Shown here in pieces: positions 32,565-38,777 of a stretch of 38,777 nucleotides of DNA (the first letter of the stretch is position 1; the number at the start of each line of letters is the position of its first letter). The notes beneath the pieces are model-generated. The model was not told the origin of the DNA. It saw nothing but the letters and a program-made list of their open reading frames with translations, and did no database searches. This stretch comes from Pseudomonas putida (GTDB lineage Bacteria; Pseudomonadota; Gammaproteobacteria; Pseudomonadales; Pseudomonadaceae), in NCBI RefSeq assembly GCF_028682475.1, contig NZ_JANHLE010000040.1, forward strand, positions 1 to 38,777, in the 5' to 3' direction. The translations under genes were made by a program, and so were the position numbers.

Positions 32565-33353
32565 ATGACCGCTTCACTGAGCCTTGCAGCAACCAGCCCC
32601 GCCCCCAACGCCGACCCGCGCAAAATCGTGGTCAGCATCGAGGGTTTGAACAAGCATTACGGTGCCTATCATGTGCTGCACGACATCAACCTGAACGTGC
32701 GCGAAGGTGAGCGCATTGTCCTGTGCGGGCCTTCGGGTTCGGGCAAATCCACGCTGATCCGCTGCATCAACCGCCTGGAAATCGCCGAGAAAGGAGTCAT
32801 TCGAGTCAACGACACCGACCTGGCCCTGACCACCCGCCAGGCCGCCGATGTGCGCAGTGAAATCGGCATGGTGTTCCAGCACTTCAACCTGTTCCCGCAC
32901 ATGAGTGTTCTGGACAATTGCACCCTGGCGCCGATGAGCGTGCGCGGTTTATCGCGCAAGGAAGCGGAGGAACGTGCACGCTTCTATCTCAACAAGGTGG
33001 GTATCGAGAGCCAGGCCAACAAATACCCCAGCCAGCTTTCGGGTGGGCAGCAACAGCGCGTGGCGATTGCCCGGGCGCTGTGCATGAAGCCGAAGATCAT
33101 GCTGTTCGACGAACCGACCTCGGCGCTCGACCCGGAAATGGTCGCCGAAGTGCTGGATGTGCTGGTGAAACTGGCGGATACCGGCATGACCATGCTCTGC
33201 GTCACCCATGAGATGGGCTTTGCCCGTCAGGTGGCCGAGCGGGTGCTGTTTCTGGATGGCGGGCAGATTATTGAAGATGCCAGCCCCGAGGCGTTTTTCA
33301 ATAACCCGCAGACGGCGCGGGCCAAGGGCTTTCTCGCGCAGATTTTGCATTGA
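32565..33353 (+). CDS. ABC transporter ATP-binding protein, polar amino acid type
   Basis: This 262-residue ATPase is the energising subunit of the importer. Walker A is GPSGSGKST (residues 55-63), the Q-loop is at VFQHFNLFP (about 102-110), the signature is LSGGQQQR (157-164), and Walker B is IMLFDEPTSALD (177-188) with the catalytic Glu182. The switch histidine follows in VTHEMGFA. It starts 18 bp after amaD and ends the operon, followed by a REP hairpin. All motifs are intact. Family members usually import glutamine, arginine, histidine or lysine; the neighbours favour lysine. Confidence 0.92.
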   Translation: MTASLSLAATSPAPNADPRKIVVSIEGLNKHYGAYHVLHDINLNVREGERIVLCGPSGSGKSTLIRCINRLEIAEKGVIRVNDTDLALTTRQAADVRSEIGMVFQHFNLFPHMSVLDNCTLAPMSVRGLSRKEAEERARFYLNKVGIESQANKYPSQLSGGQQQRVAIARALCMKPKIMLFDEPTSALDPEMVAEVLDVLVKLADTGMTMLCVTHEMGFARQVAERVLFLDGGQIIEDASPEAFFNNPQTARAKGFLAQILH

Positions 33354-33357
33354 TGCA

Positions 33358-33406
33358 ATCGCGGGGCAAGCCCGCTCCTACTGTGGGAGCGGGCTTGCCC
33401 CGCGAT
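33358..33406. repeat. REP pair with very short spacer
   Basis: Two REP units are inverted with only a few bases between (GCTCCTACTGTGGGAGC at the junction), making a hairpin of more than 20 bp just after the ATPase stop. It lies between the operon end and the convergent small gene, so it may also terminate transcription. Confidence 0.85.
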
Positions 33407-33416
33407 AGATTCACCT

Positions 33417-33707
33417 TTATTGCGGATGCATCTTCGACTTGATCAGGCCGATGATAAAGGTCAGCACCGCGCCCCCGGCACCCCCGCCGATAATGCTGCT
33501 GATCAGTGCGGCCAGGTCCACTCCGCCACCGGCGGCCGCAGCCGCAGGCTCACCGGTTACCGCCGCGACAATCTGCCCGAGCACCACCCCGCCGATACCC
33601 CCGACGATCGAATTGAGCCCAGGCCCCATGCTTTGTTTGCTCATGCCGACAGCATTGCCGCCCACTACCCCGGCAATGATCTGAACCACCAGACTGACAA
33701 TATCCAT
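33417..33707 (-). CDS. Small glycine-rich membrane protein
   Basis: This 96-residue protein is given the ATG at 33707 (MDIVSLVVQIIAGVVGG). It is made largely of Gly, Ala, Val and Ile with three hydrophobic segments containing GxxxG-like packing motifs (IAGVVGGNAVG; SIVGGIGGVVLGQIVA; SIIGGGAGGAVLTFIIG) and a basic end (LIKSKMHPQ). I remember similar small proteins in many Proteobacteria, without a known function and sometimes wrongly labelled. It is likely an inner-membrane protein; no signal cleavage or enzyme motif is seen. It is convergent with the ABC operon. Confidence 0.7.
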   Translation of the reverse strand: MDIVSLVVQIIAGVVGGNAVGMSKQSMGPGLNSIVGGIGGVVLGQIVAAVTGEPAAAAAGGGVDLAALISSIIGGGAGGAVLTFIIGLIKSKMHPQ

Positions 33708-34125
33708 GATCTGTACCCCTTGCAGCGTTGAGAGGACGACTCGCATCCGACGACTACAAAAGGCACGACCACAGGATCAGAGGCGTCTTGGCCCGGTCAA
33801 CGACTGCAGGCTGTTGCCGATGGCAAAAGTATAGGTGGCCAGTGGCCGCCCGGCTGTCAAATATAATTAACCGCGACAAACGCCCACAGCGCCGGCTGGC
33901 AAGGCATGCGCAGCGATAATTGCACCGAAGCAATGACAAGCTTCGCCCGCGCAATCTGAAGTCGTTTGACATATTAAACGGCTCTGGCAAGCTGTATGAC
34001 AGGTTTCGACCGGAAATACGCGCCCTCAGCGCCCTTCCGGCAGTGCTCGAAACCTCAGGTAGCGCAAAGGTTTCAGCAGCGCGCCTGCACAATAATGACA
34101 GGCCGCGCCTGTCCCAAGGTGACAT
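33708..34125. other. Divergent intergenic region upstream of the C26 hydrolase gene
   Basis: This 418-bp gap between the small membrane protein and the C26 hydrolase gene contains no credible gene. AT-rich patches lie at about 33825-33875 and 33955-34000. On the plus strand TTGACA occurs at 33966-33971 without a good -10; on the minus strand TTGACA (33855-33860) and TATACT (33829-33834) occur but 20 bp apart. Promoters are thus likely but not assignable. Confidence 0.4.
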
Positions 34126-34941
34126 ATGCCCAACAGCAACATTGGCAATAAGAAACAAACCCTTCGCAAACCCGTCGTCCTGATGACCATGGGCGCCCAG
34201 GAGCGCAAAGGTCACGATTATCAGGTCATGACCCACAAATACATCGTGCCGCTGGTTGAACACGCCGGTTGCGTACCCGTCCTGGTACCGACCTGCTGCG
34301 GCATCGAAGACCTCGAAACCTACCTGGACATGGCTGACGGTGTTTACCTCACCGGTGCGGGCAGCAACATCGACCCAGCGCTCTACGGCCAGGAAAACCA
34401 GACCCCGGGCAAAGCCCAGGATCGTGACCGCGACCTGTTCGACCTGCCCCTGGTGAAAGCCGCCATCGCCCGTGGCCTGCCGATTTTCGGCATCTGCCGT
34501 GGCATGCAGGAAATCAACGTAGCCCTGGGTGGCGACATCTACCAGAAGGTCTACGCAGAAGCCGGCTTCAACGATCACCGGGAAAACCCGGAAGATCCGG
34601 TCGACGTGCAGTACAGCGCTGTGCACAGCGTGCGTCTGGAGCAAGGCAGCTGGCTGCAGAAGCTGCTGCAAGGCAACGAGATCCGCGTCAACTCGCTGCA
34701 CGGCCAGGGCCTGAAAAACCTCGGCAAAGGCATCGAGCCGCTGGCTTATGCCGAAGATGGCCTGGTAGAGGCGATCCATGCACCGAGCCTGTCGCCTTTC
34801 CTGTTTGCGGTGCAATGGCACCCGGAATGGCAAGCGGCGAAGAACCCGGATTCGGTGAAGATGTTCCAGGCCTTTGGCGACGCCTGCCGCAAGCAGATGG
34901 TCAAGGCTCAAGGCGGTAACAAGCTGAGCTCTGCGGCCTGA
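34126..34941 (+). CDS. Class I glutamine amidotransferase-type hydrolase (peptidase C26, gamma-Glu-GABA hydrolase family)
   Basis: This 271-residue cytoplasmic enzyme starts at ATG 34126 after AAGGTG. The catalytic cysteine is Cys124 in FGICRGMQEIN, and the His/Glu pair is His232 and Glu234 in VQWHPEW, the C26 signature. GADGVYLTGAGSNIDPALYG-type sequence (about 70-88) is the substrate-side loop of PuuD-like proteins. The family hydrolyses gamma-glutamyl amides, for instance in putrescine breakdown. No other puu genes are here. I recall the same gene beside the ABC operon in P. putida, and its substrate there is unproven. Confidence 0.88.
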   Translation: MPNSNIGNKKQTLRKPVVLMTMGAQERKGHDYQVMTHKYIVPLVEHAGCVPVLVPTCCGIEDLETYLDMADGVYLTGAGSNIDPALYGQENQTPGKAQDRDRDLFDLPLVKAAIARGLPIFGICRGMQEINVALGGDIYQKVYAEAGFNDHRENPEDPVDVQYSAVHSVRLEQGSWLQKLLQGNEIRVNSLHGQGLKNLGKGIEPLAYAEDGLVEAIHAPSLSPFLFAVQWHPEWQAAKNPDSVKMFQAFGDACRKQMVKAQGGNKLSSAA

Positions 34942-34951
34942 TCTAGCTGCA

Positions 34952-35017
34952 ATCGCGGGGCAAGCCCGCTCCCACCAGGTTGAGGTAAAACCTGTGGGAG
35001 CGGGCTTGCCCCGCGAT
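34952..35017. repeat. REP pair (inverted)
   Basis: Two inverted REP units around a spacer with ACCAGG/CCTGTGG, eleven bases after the C26 gene's stop and upstream of the alcohol dehydrogenase gene. Confidence 0.88.
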
Positions 35018-35128
35018 GCGTTTCCCCCTTCATATTGATCCTGATCACTGGCCTTACGCCCGCCAAACGCGCACCCTGAACACAGACTGCACGCCCCAGC
35101 CACGCACACCTGTTCAGGAGAAATGGCC

Positions 35129-36202
35129 ATGTCCCGCATGAAAGCGGCAATCTTCGTTGAAAAGAACCGCATCGTTCTGGATGAAAAACCCATCCCCGAT
35201 GTCGGTCCCTCCGACGCGCTAGTACGCGTTACCACCACAACGATCTGCGGCACCGACGTGCACATCCTGCGTGGCGAGTACCCGGTCGCTAAAGGCCTGA
35301 CCATCGGTCACGAGCCGGTCGGCATCATTGAAAAGCTCGGCAGCCAGGTTCAGGGTTTTAGCGAAGGCCAGCGGGTCATCGCCGGGGCGATCACCCCCAG
35401 CGGCCATAGCTACGCCTGTCTGTGCGGTTGCGCATCCCAGGATGGTCCGGGCACGCCACACGGCTTTCGCCCCGCAGGCGGCTGGAAGTTTGGCAACACC
35501 ATCGATGGCTGCCAGGCTGAGTATGTGTTGGTGCCCGATGCCATGGCCAACCTGTCACCGATCCCCGACGGCCTCAGCGATGAACAGGTACTGATGTGCC
35601 CGGACATCATGTCCACCGGCTTTTCCGGGGCCGAACGCGGTGGCGTGCGTATTGGTGACACGGTCGCCGTGTTCGCCCTCGGGCCCATCGGCCTGTGCGC
35701 CTTAGCGGGTGCCCGTTTGATGGGCGCGACCACCATTATCGGTGTTGATACCGTTGCTGCGCGCCTGACGGTTGCGCGTCAGTTGGGGGCCACCCACGTG
35801 GTCGATTTCAAACAGGGCAATGTGGTGGAACAGATCATGGCCCTGACCCACGGCCGCGGTGTGGATGTCGCCATCGAAGCGCTCGGCACTCAATCAACTT
35901 TCGAGTCGGCCCTGCGCATCCTGCGCCCGGGCGGCACCTTGTCGAGCCTGGGCGTGTACTCGTCCGACCTGACCATCCCGCTGTCGGCCTTTGCCGCAGG
36001 CCTGGGCGACTACAGCATCGTCAGCACCCTGTGCCCCGGTGGCAAGGAGCGCATGCGCCGGTTGATGGAGGTGGTCGGCAGCGGCAGCGTCGATCTCAAG
36101 CCGTTGGTCACTCACCGTTTCAAGCTGGACGATATCGAGGCCGCTTATGAGCTGTTTGCGCACCAGCGCGATGGGGTGATGAAGGTCGCGATCACGCCTT
36201 GA
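35129..36202 (+). CDS. Zinc-dependent alcohol dehydrogenase (MDR superfamily)
   Basis: This 357-residue dehydrogenase starts at ATG 35129, eight bases after AGGAG; the ATG at 35123 is too close to it. Catalytic zinc ligands are Cys near 41 in TICGTDVHI and His/Glu in IGHEPVGI (about 63-70). The NAD(P) Rossmann motif is ALGPIGLCALAGARLMGATT (about 183-202). The structural-zinc lobe is reduced: YACLCGCASQDG (about 94-105) replaces the usual four spaced cysteines. It resembles the Pseudomonas ADHs that oxidise short alcohols; the substrate is not known. It stands alone between two REP pairs. Confidence 0.88.
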   Translation: MSRMKAAIFVEKNRIVLDEKPIPDVGPSDALVRVTTTTICGTDVHILRGEYPVAKGLTIGHEPVGIIEKLGSQVQGFSEGQRVIAGAITPSGHSYACLCGCASQDGPGTPHGFRPAGGWKFGNTIDGCQAEYVLVPDAMANLSPIPDGLSDEQVLMCPDIMSTGFSGAERGGVRIGDTVAVFALGPIGLCALAGARLMGATTIIGVDTVAARLTVARQLGATHVVDFKQGNVVEQIMALTHGRGVDVAIEALGTQSTFESALRILRPGGTLSSLGVYSSDLTIPLSAFAAGLGDYSIVSTLCPGGKERMRRLMEVVGSGSVDLKPLVTHRFKLDDIEAAYELFAHQRDGVMKVAITP

Positions 36203-36208
36203 GTCTTT

Positions 36209-36273
36209 TCGCGGGGCAAGCCCGCTCCCACCGGGCCATCACCATCCCGGTGGGAGCGGGCTTGCCCCGCGAT
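36209..36273. repeat. REP pair (inverted)
   Basis: Two inverted REP units (TCGCGGGGCAAGCCCGCTCCCACC and complement) with a spacer containing CGGG/CCCGG. It lies between the convergent ends of the alcohol dehydrogenase and MOSC genes, six bases from each. Confidence 0.88.
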
Positions 36274-36278
36274 AAATC

Positions 36279-36959
36279 TTACACCTGCGGTCCCTGCAGA
36301 CGCGGGGCCCAGTCCTCCACTTCAGCCTGTTCCAGGCGGCGCGCCAGGGTTCGCTGCCAGTTCGGCACCAGAGGCAATTCCAGGCACTGGCGAATGATTT
36401 CACGATCCACACGCTTGTCGAACAACACAGACGCCAGCCGAGCTACCGACCACTGCGGATGCGGCCGCTCGACCAGTTCGAGCGCCATCCCCGCCGCCAG
36501 CACGCCCTCCTCCAGCACCCGGTAATACCAACCGGTACGACCGCTTTGCTGGACGCGCAACGACATGTCCTTGACCCCGAAACGATCATTGAGCTTCCAG
36601 CACGGCATGCGCCCCTGGGAAACTTCCAGCACCGCCGTGCCCACCCGCAAGCGATCACCCAGACATACGCTCTGCTCGGTCCAGCCGTAGGTGCTGAGGT
36701 TCTCGCCAAAGGCACCGGGTGCCTGTAGCAACGGGTGCTCACCCAACTCTTCAGCCCACAGCGCATAGTGCTCGCGCGGGTAATGATGAATGGCTTTTTC
36801 CTTGCCGCCATGCACCCGCAGATCACCCTGTTCGTCGCCCGCCAGGCCGAGCGCCGTCACCGCCAGTTCGCCGCTGCGTGGCTGTTTGGCGATCGCACTA
36901 CTGGAACCTGGCCGGGTGAAGGGTACGGCCGTGCCGGTCAACACAGTTTCAAGCTTCAT
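36279..36959 (-). CDS. MOSC domain protein (YiiM-like)
   Basis: This 226-residue protein matches E. coli YiiM in length and sequence as I recall it. Landmarks are AVTALGLAGDEQGDLRVHGGKEKAIHHYPREHY (about 34-66), GAFGENLSTYGWTE (about 83-96) and the MOSC cysteine in QGRMPCWKLNDRF (Cys near 121). YiiM proteins act on N-hydroxylated compounds such as 6-hydroxylaminopurine with a molybdenum cofactor. The ATG at 36959 is eight bases after GGAG; the ATG at 36965 overlaps the marR stop as TAATG but is too close to that GGAG. It is cotranscribed with the MarR-type regulator. Confidence 0.85.
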   Translation of the reverse strand: MKLETVLTGTAVPFTRPGSSSAIAKQPRSGELAVTALGLAGDEQGDLRVHGGKEKAIHHYPREHYALWAEELGEHPLLQAPGAFGENLSTYGWTEQSVCLGDRLRVGTAVLEVSQGRMPCWKLNDRFGVKDMSLRVQQSGRTGWYYRVLEEGVLAAGMALELVERPHPQWSVARLASVLFDKRVDREIIRQCLELPLVPNWQRTLARRLEQAEVEDWAPRLQGPQV

Positions 36960-36964
36960 CGGCA

Positions 36965-37522
36965 TTACTCCGTCGTTTCGGCGAGCTGATGCTCGCGGCA
37001 GATCAGTTCGCGCTCGGCCGCGGCCAGCGGCTCTTGGGTCAGTTCGCAAAAGCCACCGCTGGCAGTCTTGCGGTGAAACCGGCAGGTCTTGCACAAGCCG
37101 AATCCCGGTACGTTCTCGCTGCGTTGGACAGTGCGCAACAGGTCAGCAAGCAAGCTTTCCAGGTCCTGAGCACGCGTGCCCATGCGCGCGCTAGCGGCGG
37201 CCAGAAAATCCGGCGGCATCACCGCATCGAGCAAGGCCCGGGCAGGTTCGGTCAGGCTCAGGTGCACGCTGCGTTTGTCCGCCGCATCCTGGGTCTTGAC
37301 GATCAAGCCCTTGGCCTCCAGGGCCTTGAGCGATTGCGAGACCGTGCCCTTGGTCAGCCCCAGGTACTCGGTTACCGCCAGCGGCGTATTGGAATAGCGG
37401 TTGCAGCGCGCCAGGTACAGCAAGGCGCTGAGCTGGATCGGCTGCAGATCGGCCAACAGCGGGTGCTGGCGGAACCAGACGCGGGTCAGGCTCGACAGCC
37501 TTTCCAACAGGTCGAATAGCAC
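36965..37522 (-). CDS. MarR family regulator with cysteine-rich C-terminal tail
   Basis: This 185-residue regulator begins with a GTG at 37522 (MLFDLLERLSSL), preceded by CGAGG. The winged HTH occupies about 28-100, with LAVTEYLGLTKGTVSQSLKALEAKGLI as the recognition region and DKRSVHLSLT as the wing. Instead of ending after the dimerisation helix, it carries a tail with Cys144, Cys147, His150, Cys159, Cys175 and His178 (CKTCRFH, GGFCEL, LICREH). This looks like a metal or Fe-S site. It would make the protein a metal or redox sensor; this is inference. It is upstream of the MOSC gene and divergent from the exported protein gene. Confidence 0.85.
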   Translation of the reverse strand: MLFDLLERLSSLTRVWFRQHPLLADLQPIQLSALLYLARCNRYSNTPLAVTEYLGLTKGTVSQSLKALEAKGLIVKTQDAADKRSVHLSLTEPARALLDAVMPPDFLAAASARMGTRAQDLESLLADLLRTVQRSENVPGFGLCKTCRFHRKTASGGFCELTQEPLAAAERELICREHQLAETTE

Positions 37523-37553
37523 GGTGTGTAGCCTCGGTTGATCACGTCGATAG

Positions 37554-37582
37554 ATAGTATCGAATAAAAACTATATTGACAA
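37554..37582 (-). promoter_or_regulatory. Promoter of the marR-MOSC operon
   Basis: On the minus strand, TTGTCA (37577-37582) and TACTAT (37554-37559) are spaced by 17 bp, a good sigma-70-type promoter, with the start near 37547, 25 bp before the GTG. Its -35 overlaps that of the divergent promoter, so the two cannot easily be used together. Confidence 0.6.
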
Positions 37583-37604
37583 AGGCCGGGATGTGTTTAG
37601 GCTA
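37576..37604 (+). promoter_or_regulatory. Promoter of the exported-protein gene
   Basis: A consensus TTGACA (37576-37581), a 16-bp spacer and TAGGCT (37598-37603) lie 43 bp before the ATG at 37647. The -10 is weak apart from the first two and last bases. The -35 shares five bases with the divergent marR -35. Confidence 0.5.
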
Positions 37605-37607
37605 TTT

Positions 37608-37624
37608 GGTATCGATTCGAAACC
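37608..37624. promoter_or_regulatory. Candidate MarR operator GGTATCGA-T-TCGAAACC
   Basis: This 17-bp near-perfect dyad (7 of 8 positions pair) lies directly downstream of the -10 of the exported-protein promoter. A related half site, AGTATCGA (37557-37564), lies at the -10 of marR. Together they suggest one regulator controls both directions. Confidence 0.5.
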
Positions 37625-37646
37625 ATAATTCCACAGGAGTCATCCC

Positions 37647-38381
37647 ATGAAGCGTACCCTGGCCTTCACCCTCAGCCTGCTCGCCACCCAGGTCTGGGCC
37701 CATGAAACCCCTGGCATCAACAGCGTCAAGGGCAATGCCGAAGCCGCCTTCGATCTGGTCCAGACCCGCGTCTTCAAGCAAGGCGACAATCTGGTGTTCG
37801 AACAACTGGTCGACGGCAAGGCCGGTAGCCGCCTGCCGAGCGCCAAGGGCGCGTTTGCCGGGGCCGAGGTCTACAGCTACGTCTGGCCCACCAGCCTGGA
37901 CAGCAGCAGCGTCGGCTTCGAGGCCAAGGCCGGGATCCTCGCCCTGGCCCTGACCTCGCACCCGGATTTCGATGACACCCCGCAGCTCGACGAAAACCGC
38001 GATGGCAAGAGCGACAACGACGGCGGCCTGTGGCATTCCCACTGGGTGGTCTTGAGCAAGGATGAAAGCTGCGGCCCGAGCGGGCTCAAGGTGCGTGACA
38101 TCCCCAAAGGGACCAAGCCGAAATTGCCCGCCACCTGGCCGGGTGCGCCGATCTACATCGACTCTCCCGGTTACGCGCTGAGCGTGGACAAGAACGCTGC
38201 GCAGATCAGCGTACCGCTGGCAGCGGTAGGCTTCCCGCAGAGCTTCAACTACGACGGTGTAACGGCAGCGCTGAAGGTCAACGCCGACCTGCACAATCCG
38301 CTGCTGTGTGTCAGCAGCGTGTGGGACATCAGCTCCGGTGACCTGTCGTTGCCGGGCACCTGGAAGCTCAAGCAGGATTAA
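37647..38381 (+). CDS. Exported protein of unknown function
   Basis: This 244-residue protein starts at ATG 37647 after AGGAG. A Sec signal peptide (MKRTLAFTLSLLATQVWA) with an A-x-A-like site precedes mature HETPGINSVKG. I do not recognise the family. Notable parts are DENRDGKSDNDGG (about residues 114-126), an Asp/Asn/Gly-rich loop like an EF-hand calcium site, and GLWHSHWVVLSKDESCG (about 126-142). Two to three Cys occur (one near 141, one near 228), enough for one disulfide. It is probably periplasmic. It is divergent from marR with interlocked promoters, so it is a likely regulated target. Confidence 0.75.
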   Translation: MKRTLAFTLSLLATQVWAHETPGINSVKGNAEAAFDLVQTRVFKQGDNLVFEQLVDGKAGSRLPSAKGAFAGAEVYSYVWPTSLDSSSVGFEAKAGILALALTSHPDFDDTPQLDENRDGKSDNDGGLWHSHWVVLSKDESCGPSGLKVRDIPKGTKPKLPATWPGAPIYIDSPGYALSVDKNAAQISVPLAAVGFPQSFNYDGVTAALKVNADLHNPLLCVSSVWDISSGDLSLPGTWKLKQD

Positions 38382-38389
38382 GCGACAGC

Positions 38390-38424
38390 AGGCGAGCCGC
38401 CCGACGACAGGCTGCGGCTCGCCT
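38390..38424 (+). terminator. Hairpin after the exported-protein gene
   Basis: This is a perfect 11-bp stem, AGGCGAGCCGC / GCGGCTCGCCT, with a 13-nt loop, nine bases after the stop codon. It is followed by CTGGGC, not a U tract, so it may be a pause or Rho-assisted end. Confidence 0.5.
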
Positions 38425-38462
38425 CTGGGCAAACGCCCGTTGGCGTCGCTATGCTGGAGGTC

Positions 38463-38777
38463 ATGAACGCCTCCCTGCCGACCCGCTCCCCCTGCCCGCC
38501 CGGCGCCTGCAATTGCGGCCGTGAAACGCTGCAGGACATGCGCATCCTGCTGCTGACCCGCCAGGAAGAAAAGCGCCTGCTCGAGCGCCTGGAGAATCTG
38601 CAGAGCCTGGCAGACCTGGAACACATGCAGCGCAAACTCTACGAGAACCTCGGCATTCGCCTGCAGATCAGCCCCAGCGATAACGAAGTGCGGACCATGC
38701 GCGGCTTCACCATCCAGATCGAAGCACTACCGGGCCTGTGCCGCAAGACCCGGCAAAACATCCCCGCCGCCATCCGG
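38463..38777 (+). CDS. N-terminal part of a small conserved Pseudomonas protein (runs off window)
   Basis: The frame from ATG 38463 stays open to the window end (105 codons). An in-frame ATG at 38451 is possible, but the GGAGG at 38456-38460 lies between them and only two bases before 38463, so the start is uncertain. The N-terminus has SPCPPGACNCGRETL, with three Cys closely spaced as in a small metal site. A coiled-coil-like helix follows (TRQEEKRLLERLENLQSLAD), then RLQISPSDNEVRTMRGFTIQI. I recall similar proteins in other pseudomonads without a known function. Confidence 0.65.
   Translation, partial: MNASLPTRSPCPPGACNCGRETLQDMRILLLTRQEEKRLLERLENLQSLADLEHMQRKLYENLGIRLQISPSDNEVRTMRGFTIQIEALPGLCRKTRQNIPAAIR

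Noticed and set aside
21005..36273. CRISPR array, because of repeated palindromes
   Set aside because: The repeats are scattered singly over 15 kb, in inverted pairs at gene ends, without regular spacers or cas genes; they are REP elements.

Overview
This is a high-GC, densely coded chromosomal segment of a Pseudomonas, most likely from the P. putida / P. fluorescens side of the genus. The evidence is the muxABC-opmB efflux operon, an AruH-like transaminase, a D-lysine/pipecolate locus (amaC, dpkA, amaD) in an order I remember from P. putida KT2440, Pseudomonas-restricted DUF families, and many copies of the intergenic REP palindrome with core GCGGGGCAAGCCCGC. No rRNA, tRNA, CRISPR array or transposase gene was found. 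Names rest on reading protein motifs and on memory of families; no database was searched.

Layout. 1-5000 is an accessory-looking region: the 3' end of an uncharacterised gene, a degenerate repeat, two tandem paralogous genes for long Ig-like/beta-rich proteins (991-4559) bracketed by a 29-bp direct repeat, and a foldable element upstream of a small DUF3077-like gene. 5300-9500 holds a thioesterase, a stand-alone tyrosine recombinase, a DUF1345 membrane protein, the AruH-like transaminase (overlapping the DUF1345 gene tail to tail) and a DUF1652 protein. 9485-20840 holds a MucR-like MHYT-GGDEF-EAL protein, an AT-rich spacer, and the four-gene tripartite RND pump operon. 21088-23032 carries tpx and a serine/threonine-type permease.

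23266-33353 is the D-lysine/pipecolate region: amaC-like aminotransferase, dpkA, a divergent RpiR-type regulator, and an operon for a polar amino acid ABC transporter with an embedded D-amino acid dehydrogenase (amaD-like). Together these would import a basic amino acid, deaminate it to the cyclic imine delta1-piperideine-2-carboxylate, and reduce that to L-pipecolate. Between amaC and dpkA, which I recall as neighbours in KT2440, lies a four-gene cassette (24550-26865): two overlapping LuxR-type proteins that are almost only a DNA-binding domain, divergent from two unrecognised genes. The larger unknown is beta-rich and could be a pore-forming or toxin-like protein. This is the best candidate here for an undescribed system.

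33417-38777 holds a small glycine-rich membrane protein, a class I glutamine amidotransferase-type hydrolase (peptidase C26), a zinc-type alcohol dehydrogenase, a MOSC protein (YiiM-like) translationally coupled to a MarR regulator with a cysteine-rich tail, a divergent exported protein sharing a promoter region with marR, and the start of a small conserved protein running off the window.
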